Of a DNA stretch of 38,240 nt, positions 16,949 through 24,809 are shown piece by piece; within the stretch, counting starts at the first letter, position 1, and each line of letters starts with the position of its first letter. Both the position numbers and the translations under genes were made by a program. The stretch lies in assembly GCA_937899645.1 (NCBI GenBank), contig CALCCD010000102.1:1-38240 (forward strand), read 5' to 3'. A model generated the notes under the pieces. The model was given only the letters and a program-made list of their open reading frames with translations, did no database searches and was not told the DNA's origin. Origin of the DNA: an uncultured cyanobacterium. GTDB lineage: Bacteria; Cyanobacteriota; Cyanobacteriia; Cyanobacteriales; Geitlerinemataceae.

Positions 16949-17674
16949 ATGCAATCATCTAAATTCTCGCGCCTGTTCTCGCGCCTTTGCGGTGGCATTT
17001 TGTCCGGTCTGCCGCTGCTGGTGGGCGGCGGGCTGCGGCAGGCGATCTATCGCTTCGGCCTGCGCGAGTCCGGTCGGGACATTCGCATCGAAGCGGACGT
17101 GACGATTGTCGATTTGGCCTGCACGGCGCTGCGATCGGGCGTGACTCTGGAGCGGGGCGTGCGGATCGGGGCCTCGCGACAGGCGATCGTCGAAATTGGC
17201 GAGCGCGCCTACTGCGTGCGCGGCGTGCGGCTCGATAGCACCACCGGCAGCGGTCGGATCTCGCTAGGCGATCGCGTGCGGCTCGATCGCGGCGTCGATG
17301 TCAAAGTCCACGGTCAGGGTGAAGTCGATATCGGCGACGGAACCTATATCGGCCCCTACGTCTGCATTTCTGGCTATGGCCGCATCGCGATCGGGCGCGA
17401 CTGCCTGATCGCTTCGCACACCAGCCTCTATGCCCACAACTACAACTACACCGACGCCACCACCCCGATCGGCAAACAGGGCTATGTGATGAAAGGCATC
17501 ACCGTCGGCGACAACTGCTGGCTCGGCAGCGGCGTGCGGATAATGGACGGCGTCACTATCGGTCGCGGCTGCGTCGTCGGCGCGGGCGCGGTGGTCACGA
17601 AAGATATTCCGCCGTTCTCGATCGCGGTGGGCGTCCCGGCGAAGGTTATCGGCCAGCGCCAGGGGGCAACCTAG
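16949..17674 (+). CDS. Left-handed beta-helix acyltransferase (hexapeptide repeat)
   Basis: A 241-residue protein. After a hydrophobic N-terminal stretch (GGILSGLPLLVGGGLRQAIY) hexapeptide repeats run from about residue 45 to 235 (VTLERGVRIGA, ISLGDRVRLDRGVDV, IAIGRDCLIASHTSL), ending with ITVGDNCWLGSGVRIMDGVTIG and VVGAGAVVTKDIPPFSIAVGVPAKVIG. HNYNY carries the catalytic-type His. This is the WbbJ/maltose O-acetyltransferase branch, acetylating sugars or polysaccharides with acetyl-CoA. GGAGG just before ATG 16949 fixes the start. It is last in the glycosyltransferase, phosphodiesterase, dioxygenase set and would decorate the same product (inference). Confidence 0.9.
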   Translation: MQSSKFSRLFSRLCGGILSGLPLLVGGGLRQAIYRFGLRESGRDIRIEADVTIVDLACTALRSGVTLERGVRIGASRQAIVEIGERAYCVRGVRLDSTTGSGRISLGDRVRLDRGVDVKVHGQGEVDIGDGTYIGPYVCISGYGRIAIGRDCLIASHTSLYAHNYNYTDATTPIGKQGYVMKGITVGDNCWLGSGVRIMDGVTIGRGCVVGAGAVVTKDIPPFSIAVGVPAKVIGQRQGAT

Positions 17675-17708
17675 ACCTAGCGTCCGACCCCAAGGCCCTG
17701 ACAACTCC

Positions 17709-19016
17709 CTAACGACGGCGATCGTCGAACCATAGCTTGGCCCGCTCTTGCCAGATCGGGTGGGACTGCCACCAGCGATCGCGCCACATTCCGCAGAGCT
17801 GCGCCCACAGCTCGCCACTGGCCGACGCCGTTTGGGTAAAGTCCGCGTCGATCGTGGCGCGCTGGCCGACGGCGATCGCAAATGCGGCGATCGACTCGGT
17901 GGCATTCTCGGCAACAACCGTCGCGCCGAGGATTTCCCCCGTCTCCGCAACGATCGCCCGCGCGGCTGTGTCTGGCGACTCGCCCGCCCCGCGCACGCAC
18001 AGGTCTAGCGCGACGGCAGCGCGCCCCCGCGATCGCACCTGCGCCTGAGACGGCCCGACGCGCGCATAGCCGGGACGGGCCTCGATGCCCCAGGCGATCG
18101 CTTCGTAGCGTGGCGATCTCCCCTGCCAGCGAGGCATCAGCGCATTGCGGACGGCGACGAGAGCTTCGTGGATGGCGAGCGACTCGGCGTCGTGACCGCG
18201 CAGGGCAGCAGCACAGGCGAAAATTTGCGGGTGGGTGGTGCGCAGGTGGCGATCGACCCAGACCCGATCGCCCGCGAACGTCACGCCCCAGTCGCGCAGG
18301 TCGGCGGTCGCTTCGAGGCCGGGCACGAGGCGATCGGCCAAAAATAGGCGATCGGCAACATGGGCCGTATCGGCCGTTTTAAGGGTAATTTCTCCCGCTT
18401 CGGATACCTGGCCGCCGACGATCTCGCTGCCGTACTCGTACTGCAACCCCCGAGCCGCAGCGTCCAGTTCCCACAGTCGCTCGAGGGCGTCGGCCTCGGC
18501 CCCTTCACTCGGCAAGAGCGTCGCCCCCCCGGTCACGAAGCGCGTTTCGACGCCGCGCTCCACCAGACCCAGCGCCAGCTCCAGTCCCCGGAGCGATCGC
18601 CCGCCGCAGACGATCGCCCGCTCTCCCGGTCGAGCCTCTTGTAGGGCGCGATCGACATCCGCCGCTGTCGCGATCGCCGCATGGGGAACCTCCGCCAGCC
18701 CGGCGGGCACAACAACGCGGGCATCGGGCACGAGCACATAGGCGCGGCTGTGAAGTTGGCGGACGCGATCGCCACGCTCCGGCTCGCCAACCCGCAGCGC
18801 CAGCCGCGAGCCGCGCCGGGAGCGATCGTAGAATTCATAGCAGCCGCAGAGAACATCCACGCCCGCCAGCGCCAGCAGAGCCGTGTCGGGCGCGCGTTCC
18901 GGCGACACCACCAGGGCCACTCGCGCCCCCCAAGTGACGGCCCGTTCTGCCGCCGCGATCGCCGCCGGACGCTGGCCGAGAATAACGAGGTCGTAATCGT
19001 GCTTTATCGCACCCAA
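17709..19016 (-). CDS. FAD/NAD(P)-binding oxidoreductase, disulfide-reductase fold, no redox Cys pair
   Basis: A 435-residue protein starting at TTG 19016, with GGAGG eight bases upstream; no ATG suits. The N-terminus YDLVILGQRPAAIAAAERA is a modified FAD Rossmann motif in which the second Gly positions are lost. A second nucleotide site is at RAIVCGGRSLRGLELALGLVERG. IFACAAAL occupies the place of the family's conserved GD block, and a C-terminal dimerisation-type domain follows (GATVVAENATE). The CxxxxC disulfide expected after the first strand is missing, only LCGC being near. It thus resembles mercuric/lipoamide-reductase-like proteins that have lost the dithiol. The substrate is unknown. 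It is divergent from the GT4-type gene. Confidence 0.75.
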   Translation of the reverse strand: MGAIKHDYDLVILGQRPAAIAAAERAVTWGARVALVVSPERAPDTALLALAGVDVLCGCYEFYDRSRRGSRLALRVGEPERGDRVRQLHSRAYVLVPDARVVVPAGLAEVPHAAIATAADVDRALQEARPGERAIVCGGRSLRGLELALGLVERGVETRFVTGGATLLPSEGAEADALERLWELDAAARGLQYEYGSEIVGGQVSEAGEITLKTADTAHVADRLFLADRLVPGLEATADLRDWGVTFAGDRVWVDRHLRTTHPQIFACAAALRGHDAESLAIHEALVAVRNALMPRWQGRSPRYEAIAWGIEARPGYARVGPSQAQVRSRGRAAVALDLCVRGAGESPDTAARAIVAETGEILGATVVAENATESIAAFAIAVGQRATIDADFTQTASASGELWAQLCGMWRDRWWQSHPIWQERAKLWFDDRRR

Positions 19017-19114
19017 ATTTCAAGCCTCCGAACTGCTTGCAAAAGTTTCGGTTCCAGATCTACTCGAACCGTTTGAACCGTCCGCGCCGCGCCCACGCAA
19101 CCCCAGCTCGCCAG

Positions 19115-20302
19115 ATGTCGCCCACGCAGCCCCACCAGCCCAGCCAGCCCAGCCCTCAGCGCGATCGCCACCGGCCAACGCTCGCCTTCGACGCGACCGG
19201 CTTTCACACCAGCTTTAACAACGGGCTCAATCGCTATACGCAAGAAGCGATCGCTGCTCTGGAAGATTTCGGCGAGCTGAGACTATTCAGCGGCGATCGG
19301 GCGCTGTGCCATCGCCTCGGTCGGCACGGTCGCCACGTCCCCCTCGGCGGCCTCCATCAAAATAACCTGCGCGGCAATCTCTCCCGGTTGCTGTGGCACC
19401 AAACCGCCCTGCCCGCCATCTTAAGTCGCGCGCGATCGACCCCGCTGTTCTACTCGCCCGTCCCCGAAGGCATGCTGCTGCCCGTCTGTCCCCAAATCCT
19501 CACCGTCCACGACCTGCTGCCGCTGGAGTTCCCTGAGGTTTACCCGCGCGTTAAATACTATTTCCGCTGGATTTTGCCGAGGCTGCTGCGCGCCTCTCGC
19601 GCGATCGTCGTCCCCTCAGACCACACCCGCCGGGAGCTGCTGCGCTACTGGCCGACCCTAAAAACGCCCTGTGCAGTGCTGCCGGTGTCCTACCGCGCCG
19701 ATTTATTCTTTCCCGCACCGACGGCTCGCTACGCCGACACCGCCAGCATGCCCCCGTTCGTTCTCTGCGTCGGCGAAACCCGTCCCTACAAAAATATTCG
19801 CCGCGCCATCGAAGCCTTCGCCCGCGTCGTCGCCAGCGGCCAGCGCCCGACCCTAACCTTAGCGATCGTCGGCCAGCTCAACCGACTCGACACCGCGATC
19901 GCCGCACTTCCCCAGCAGCTCGGCATTGCCGATCGCGTGCAGTTCCTCGGCTACGTCAGCGACACCGATCTCGCCGACCTCTACCGCCGCGCCGCCGCCT
20001 TCCTCTTTCCCTCGCTCTACGAAGGCTTCGGCATCCCGCCCTTAGAGGCGATGGCCTGCGGCTGTCCGACGATCGTCTCGCGCGCCGCCTCGATGCCGGA
20101 AGTCTGCGGCGACGCACCCCACTACATCGACCCCCACGGTGTCGAAGATATCGCCACCGGCATCGTCCGAGTCACAGGCGATCGCGCCTACGCCCAAACC
20201 CTGCGATCGCGCGGGCTCGATCGCGTCCAATCGTTTCAGCCAAACCACTTCAGACACGGCCTGCAGGCGATCGTCATAGAACATGCCCCCGATTACCGCT
20301 AA
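19115..20302 (+). CDS. Family 4-type (GT-B) glycosyltransferase
   Basis: A GT-B enzyme of 395 residues from ATG 19115; an in-frame TTG at 19037 would add 26 residues of unlikely Pro/Arg-rich sequence. N-terminal acceptor domain: LAFDATGFHTSFNNGLNRY, ILTVHDLLPLEFPEVY. C-terminal donor domain: FVLCVGETRPYKNIRRAIEAF, LTLAIVGQLNR, VQFLGYVSDTDLADLYRRA and the E-x7-E motif within YEGFGIPPLEAMACGCPTI. Enzymes of this type add mannose, rhamnose or glucose units to surface glycans on the cytoplasmic membrane face. It may serve the same product as the cluster upstream, from which the oppositely transcribed oxidoreductase gene separates it. Confidence 0.9.
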   Translation: MSPTQPHQPSQPSPQRDRHRPTLAFDATGFHTSFNNGLNRYTQEAIAALEDFGELRLFSGDRALCHRLGRHGRHVPLGGLHQNNLRGNLSRLLWHQTALPAILSRARSTPLFYSPVPEGMLLPVCPQILTVHDLLPLEFPEVYPRVKYYFRWILPRLLRASRAIVVPSDHTRRELLRYWPTLKTPCAVLPVSYRADLFFPAPTARYADTASMPPFVLCVGETRPYKNIRRAIEAFARVVASGQRPTLTLAIVGQLNRLDTAIAALPQQLGIADRVQFLGYVSDTDLADLYRRAAAFLFPSLYEGFGIPPLEAMACGCPTIVSRAASMPEVCGDAPHYIDPHGVEDIATGIVRVTGDRAYAQTLRSRGLDRVQSFQPNHFRHGLQAIVIEHAPDYR

Positions 20303-20350
20303 CCGCCACGAAGTGCCCCGCCAGACGAAACAGAGACGAACGCCATACAG

Positions 20351-21538
20351 CTAACGATCCAAGGAAAGCTCGAGCTGCGTTGATGCTGTACTGCCCGCAA
20401 ACTCAACTGATGTAAATCGATCGCGAACGAGTCGGTTCATTACCCACTCGACAAGACAAGGAGGGACGGCATTCCCAAATAGTGAGTACTGATGATAGGG
20501 AGAAATCCCGTCACAATGTCCATCCGGAAAGCCCTGAAGTCGAGCGTATTCCACATTCGTCAACCGTCGATAATCGTCGCCAACTCGATACCGCTCGTAA
20601 TGTCGGCTCGTCGTACTCGTTAGCGTCGGAGCTACACCGTTCACACCGAAAATCGAATATCCCATACGCGCCCCGCCCTTTTGATTATAAAGAATTTCAA
20701 CACCGTTAAAGTACCGATCGACCTTCTCGCTATTCTCAATTCTCTTCAGCGTATCCTCTGTAAAAAAGAATTTAGAGCTAGGATTCTTTTCGAGAATATG
20801 ACGTAAACGCAGATTGCGATCGGGCTCGCAGACCGGCAAGCGAACATCTTTATCGATGAACTTCCCGCCCCAAGATAATCCCCAGTTTTTAAACTTTTGC
20901 GCTTTGTCCCCAATCTCCCGAATTCCTGAGGGGTCGAACTTCAAGGCCACATTCTCCAAACTTTTCAGCCCGCGATTTTCCGCTCGCAGATACGAGCGCA
21001 GCGAACCATTATCCCGAGAACCGACGATAACGACTCGTTCGCGATTTTGCGGCAAACCAAACCAAGTCGCATTCAAAACTCTCCACTCCAACAGGTAGCC
21101 CATCGCGATCGACGACCTTAAAATCGTCGCGAAGTGCTTGCCCGAATCCATTGAGAGCAAACGCTTGACATTCTCCAAAACAAAGAATCGGGGCTGGCAA
21201 CGTTGGATGACGGCAAGAATCTCTGCGAACAGCGTCCCGCGCGGATCGTATACCCCCTTTTTCTTCCCCGCACTCGAAAACGGCTGACAAGGAAACCCCG
21301 CCGTTAAAATGTCGTGCTGGGGAATCTCGCCAGTGTGTTGCCGCAAGTCCCCGCGAACGAAACCTCGATCGCCAAACTGCCGGACATAGACGCTAGCGGC
21401 TCGCTCTTCGATCTCATTCGCCCAGACGGTATCGATCTGTAGAGCGTCAGACGCGATCCGAAATCCTCCAATTCCGCAGAACAATTCAACCGTCGTCCAC
21501 GGTCTAGTCGCAGAGTCTCCCACGCTAGGTATCGACAT
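20351..21538 (-). CDS. DNA (cytosine-5-)-methyltransferase of a type II R-M system
   Basis: About 395 residues from ATG 21538. Motif I VELFCGIGGFRIAS binds S-adenosylmethionine, motif IV GFPCQPFSSAGKKKG holds the catalytic Cys (about 84), motif VI is FFVLENVKRLL and motif VIII QNRERVVIVG. The variable region that reads the target spans about 200-300, and motifs IX and X are TNVEYARLQGFP and YSLFGNAVPP. It methylates cytosine C5 in a specific site and protects against the partner nuclease, whose gene ends inside this one with a 14-bp overlap, so translation is probably coupled. An ATG at 21622 is possible but would overlap the nuclease gene by about 100 bp. Codon usage is more AT-rich than in neighbours, consistent with transfer. 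Confidence 0.92.
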   Translation of the reverse strand: MSIPSVGDSATRPWTTVELFCGIGGFRIASDALQIDTVWANEIEERAASVYVRQFGDRGFVRGDLRQHTGEIPQHDILTAGFPCQPFSSAGKKKGVYDPRGTLFAEILAVIQRCQPRFFVLENVKRLLSMDSGKHFATILRSSIAMGYLLEWRVLNATWFGLPQNRERVVIVGSRDNGSLRSYLRAENRGLKSLENVALKFDPSGIREIGDKAQKFKNWGLSWGGKFIDKDVRLPVCEPDRNLRLRHILEKNPSSKFFFTEDTLKRIENSEKVDRYFNGVEILYNQKGGARMGYSIFGVNGVAPTLTSTTSRHYERYRVGDDYRRLTNVEYARLQGFPDGHCDGISPYHQYSLFGNAVPPCLVEWVMNRLVRDRFTSVEFAGSTASTQLELSLDR

Positions 21539-22196
21539 CCTCCATATGCAGGCACTCGAGGCCAGCTTGCGTGCCGGAGCGCTGTATCGCCCGATTGTAC
21601 TGAAGCCTCCACTGAAGAGCATTAGAAATCGTCAAAAATCCCAGTGCGGGAAGATTTCCGAGAATCTCTTCGGCGAGGCTTTGCGCCGTAATATCGTCTA
21701 CCGGCAGGTGGCGATCTTGAAAGCAGGCCACCAGGTCGTTGGTGTTGCCGTCATTTTCGACGATGTCCCGAATCGCAGACGTCAGCTGATAGTCAGCTGT
21801 ACGCTCCGCATGGATAAAAACCGCCCGATAAATCTTGAGCGTGCTCGTGCGCTCTCTGGAATCATCTTCCTTCCGATAGACGAATAGCAGAATGTGATAG
21901 CCGAGTCCGTATATCTTTTGTCTCGCGGAGCGAAACGGACAGGAGGATTGAGGCTGACGGACACTTGTCGTCTTAATGTCGACATTCAAGCCCGGTAGAT
22001 CGATACCGCTCGCAGCATTCCCCGAATCTAGCTGATATTCCTCAGCCTGCAAGTACTCCTGAAACTTCTGCTCGATGTAAGTCCCTATCGATTTGCCATC
22101 GTTGACTCCGTAAAGGCTGGGCTCGTGATGCCGACCTTCGAGGACAGAGAATTCTCGCGCTTCGTTTTTGAGTACCTCGATCGTCAGCGACTTCAT
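21525..22196 (-). CDS. Putative type II restriction endonuclease, PD-(D/E)XK-like
   Basis: A 223-residue protein just upstream of and overlapping the C5 methyltransferase gene. The likely active site is in ASGIDLPGLNVDIKTTS: Asp66, Asp73 and Lys75 in a D-x6-D-x-K arrangement, with Glu42 (YIEQKFQEYL) as a possible fourth residue. The hydrophobic strand after it, YHILLFVYRKED, fits the fold core. I do not recognise the specificity. The gene pair order (nuclease first, methyltransferase second) is unusual in that protection would be made after cutting potential, so a regulatory delay might be expected; none is visible. The ATG at 22196 has only a weak ribosome binding site. Confidence 0.72.
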   Translation of the reverse strand: MKSLTIEVLKNEAREFSVLEGRHHEPSLYGVNDGKSIGTYIEQKFQEYLQAEEYQLDSGNAASGIDLPGLNVDIKTTSVRQPQSSCPFRSARQKIYGLGYHILLFVYRKEDDSRERTSTLKIYRAVFIHAERTADYQLTSAIRDIVENDGNTNDLVACFQDRHLPVDDITAQSLAEEILGNLPALGFLTISNALQWRLQYNRAIQRSGTQAGLECLHMEDVDT

Positions 22197-22277
22197 GATC
22201 CATCATCCGCAGTTTTCACGAACCGCACCAACCAAAAACGCCCGAACGTCCCAAATATATTGACAGACTGTTCTGGC

Positions 22278-22781
22278 TTATTCATCAACCGGCGCGTGGG
22301 GGCACGACCACTCTTGCGGAACCGACGGCCAGCCTCGCTTGAGCGCTTCGACGCAGACGCCGTGAATCGTCAACTGACAGTCGAGCAGGTGAAACCCCTC
22401 TCTGCCGCTGGTTTTCATACTCACCTTCAGCACTGAATCACTTTTGAACTCGATCGTGCGATTACAGCGGACGCAGACGAGGTGGTGGTGGTGGTGTGGG
22501 TGCGGTTGATTGAGTTCGTAGTGCTTGTGACCTTCGGCTAGCTCCAGTTCGCGCAGCAGGCCCAGGTGGGTCATTAGCTTGAGCGAGCGGTAGATCGTCG
22601 AGAGGCTGATTTTGCGCTCGGGTGCGACCTCTTGGAGATGGTGGTAAAGGTCTTCGGCGCTCAGATGCTTTCCCTTGGGCAGCTCGCGGAACACCTCTAG
22701 GATTGTCTCGCGCTGAGGCGTCATTCGCAGACCGAGCTGATTGAGCTCGCTGCGGAACGTGGTGCTGTCGTATGAATACAT
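22278..22781 (-). CDS. fur: Fur family ferric uptake regulator
   Basis: About 167 residues from ATG 22781; a TTG five codons upstream is less likely. The winged helix LGLRMTPQRETILEVF and ISLSTIYRSLKLMTHLGLLREL binds DNA. EGHKHYELNQPHPHHHHHLVCVRC holds regulatory metal ligands and the first CxxC (Cys103, Cys106). The expected second Cys pair at the end is altered: HGVCVEALKRG keeps one Cys only. The overall pattern fits cyanobacterial FurA, the iron-dependent repressor of uptake genes, which also responds to redox state. A 13-bp palindrome 74-105 bp upstream may be its own operator. The next gene downstream on the same strand is the restriction nuclease, 81 bp away. Confidence 0.9.
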   Translation of the reverse strand: MYSYDSTTFRSELNQLGLRMTPQRETILEVFRELPKGKHLSAEDLYHHLQEVAPERKISLSTIYRSLKLMTHLGLLRELELAEGHKHYELNQPHPHHHHHLVCVRCNRTIEFKSDSVLKVSMKTSGREGFHLLDCQLTIHGVCVEALKRGWPSVPQEWSCPHAPVDE

Positions 22782-23240
22782 GTCGGCTGGTGGCAATAGC
22801 CATTTGTGCTGCGAGCCAATCAGATCGTACGCCCTCGCTTATTGACTGTCAACAAATATCGCTAATTGAGAACAATTAGCGATATTCGTCATTGAAATAT
22901 CATCGAGATGCCATTAGAGGCCCGCAACGAGCGAAGTCGGGGCCAATGCAGGAGCAACACGGAGGCCGATGCTGAAGCCGCTGAAACCACAGGTGTCGCG
23001 CAAGGAGTGCGGTATGCTGGCTCCGATGCAAACGATCGCGGCTCGACGGGTTGGCGATCGGGGCGTTGGAGCTTCTATCTAGCGGCTTTGGCGGCACGTG
23101 CCTGTCTGGGTTCCGGTTCGGGCCTCGTTCGCCTCGAAGTCAGTATCAAAAGTTAGTGCCGGAGTCCACGATCGAAGCGCGGCCTGCGCCTTCACTTTTT
23201 CTCGGTTTTCCCGTAGTCGATTTGCCCGTAGCCGCGTGGT
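22782..23240. other. 459-bp stretch without a convincing gene
   Basis: It holds the fur upstream palindrome and then GC-rich sequence. Only short frames occur, including a 37-codon ATG frame at 22970 with GGAGG too close (three bases) to be persuasive. No RNA gene was recognised. It probably contains promoters for fur (minus) and the DUF3370 gene (plus). Confidence 0.5.
22855..22886. promoter_or_regulatory. 13-bp perfect palindrome upstream of fur
   Basis: AATATCGCTAATT at 22855-22867 and its exact reverse complement at 22874-22886 flank GAGAAC. The AT-rich palindrome stands in GC-rich surroundings within the fur upstream region. It could be a Fur autoregulatory operator or a hairpin; it has no T-run on either side. 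Confidence 0.6.
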
Positions 23241-24797
23241 TTGACTGATTTGACTGTTTTGGAACGCCAAGGTTTTCACTGCGGCCTGCTGGCTCGCCTG
23301 TGCTCGCTGCTCGCGATCGCGATGCCGCTCGCAGTGCCGATCGCTCCGGTCTCCGTCCTGGCAAGTGCTGCCCCGAGCGTGCGAGTCGCGCAGGCGGGCG
23401 GCGAACGACCGGCGAACGACCGAAGCGGTTCGTCGCTTCCCAGCGATTCTCCAGGCTCGGGCCTCTCTGACGACCCGCCGCAGCGCCCGCCAAGCGTGAT
23501 CCGCTACCCCACCGAGATGCGCCCGTTACCCGGTAGCCTCGACGCAGTCCCCGTATTTAACAGCAACAGTCCGGAACTCGTCCTTAGCGAAGGCATTCTG
23601 CTCTCGACCTTTCCTAGCATCGGTCGCCACGACTTTCGCGCGCATCTAGACCATGCCTTCGAGGGGCGCTTCGATATTTTCAGTCACCATATCAGTCGCG
23701 CCCGCACCGAGGCCGAGACGCGATCGCTGTTTCAGGGCATTATCGTCGAGAATCCGACCGATCGTCCCGTGCGTCTAGAGGTTTTGCAGGGGGCCAGCTT
23801 CCTGACGCGCCCCGATGCTTTGTTTCTCGAGTTGCCAGACTATGTCGATAACCCACTCGGGACGGTGTTCTCCGGGCCGGGAAGTCGCACGGTCGATCGC
23901 GTGCTGCGCGGTCGCCGCCAGAGCAACTGGCCCGCGCTGACCGTCCTGGAACCTTACGAGTCGCGCATGTTGATGAACTTGCCGATTCCTGCCGGGACAG
24001 TCGTGCCTACTTCTAACGGGCGATCGACGCTATTGCGACTATTTAGCGACGGACCGGTGTACGTGGCCAGTCTGGCTATGTTCGCGCCCAACAATGCCGA
24101 CGGCAGCGAGCGCATCCCCACCCTCGAAGAGTGGCGCGGCTTGCTCGATCGTGGCTTGCTCGTCGAGCCGCGCGATCTACCGCCGACCCCGCTTGCCGAG
24201 ATAGAGACGGCCCCGCGCGCGATCTACAGCCGCGTAGCCGGAGTCTCGATCGGCTCGCGCTGGGAGGCTCTGATTACTGACAATGCCGATGCCGATCGCC
24301 TGACGGTTCCCGCACCGGGAGAAGCCATCTCCTACGGCATTAGCACGCTGCATCGCGGTCGGCTGGGCAGCGGCCAAGTCCAGAGCGCCGAGATGGTCCG
24401 CCGCTACGACGATACGGCAGTCGCCTCCCACGGAAACTACGGTGTCGAGTACGCGCTCAGTATCCCTCTGCTCAACAGCAGCGAGCGCTGGCGCGAGGTG
24501 ACGATCGCCATACAGACTCCAATAAAGGAAAACACCATCAACAACGGCGCGCTGAATTTCTTCGACCCGCCCGAAGATCGCATCTTCTTTCGCGGGACGG
24601 TGCGCCTGCGCTACAACAACGATCGCGGCCGCCCGGTGACGCGCTACGTTCACCTCGTGCAGCGGCGCGGCCAGCTCGGCGAACCGCTGGTGATTTTACG
24701 GATGCCGCCGGGCGATCTGCGGTTGGTGGAGCTGGATTTGATCTATCCGCCCGACGCAACGCCGCCCCAAGTCGTCAGCATCCGCACTGAAAATTAG
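23241..24797 (+). CDS. DUF3370 family exported protein
   Basis: About 518 residues. The N-terminus carries a hydrophobic signal-like segment (LLARLCSLLAIAMPLAVPIAPVSVLASA) followed by a Pro/Ser/Asp-rich linker to about residue 90. The DUF3370 domain then runs to the end, beginning IRYPTEMRPLPGSLDAVPVFNSNSPELVLSEGILLS and containing GIIVENPTDRPVRLEVLQGASFLT and RYVHLVQRRGQLGEPLVIL. The family is found mainly in cyanobacteria; function is unknown and the protein is likely periplasmic. The start is uncertain: there is no ATG before the signal segment, so TTG 23241 or TTG 23259 is used; ATG 23322 would cut the signal. The ABC ATPase gene begins 12 bp after the stop, suggesting one transcript and a link to envelope or transport. 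Confidence 0.8.
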   Translation: MTDLTVLERQGFHCGLLARLCSLLAIAMPLAVPIAPVSVLASAAPSVRVAQAGGERPANDRSGSSLPSDSPGSGLSDDPPQRPPSVIRYPTEMRPLPGSLDAVPVFNSNSPELVLSEGILLSTFPSIGRHDFRAHLDHAFEGRFDIFSHHISRARTEAETRSLFQGIIVENPTDRPVRLEVLQGASFLTRPDALFLELPDYVDNPLGTVFSGPGSRTVDRVLRGRRQSNWPALTVLEPYESRMLMNLPIPAGTVVPTSNGRSTLLRLFSDGPVYVASLAMFAPNNADGSERIPTLEEWRGLLDRGLLVEPRDLPPTPLAEIETAPRAIYSRVAGVSIGSRWEALITDNADADRLTVPAPGEAISYGISTLHRGRLGSGQVQSAEMVRRYDDTAVASHGNYGVEYALSIPLLNSSERWREVTIAIQTPIKENTINNGALNFFDPPEDRIFFRGTVRLRYNNDRGRPVTRYVHLVQRRGQLGEPLVILRMPPGDLRLVELDLIYPPDATPPQVVSIRTEN

Positions 24798-24809
24798 CGG
24801 AGAGGAGTC

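Noticed and set aside
22855-22886. Rho-independent terminator
   Set aside because: The stem is AT-rich and no T-run follows on either strand; a regulatory palindrome is more likely.
22970-23083. 37-codon ATG frame with GGAGG upstream
   Set aside because: Spacing of only three bases and no recognisable product; kept as a note in the gene-free entry.
22908-23156. 82-codon plus-strand frame upstream of the DUF3370 gene
   Set aside because: No ribosome binding site, no recognisable domain, and composition typical of chance frames in GC-rich DNA.
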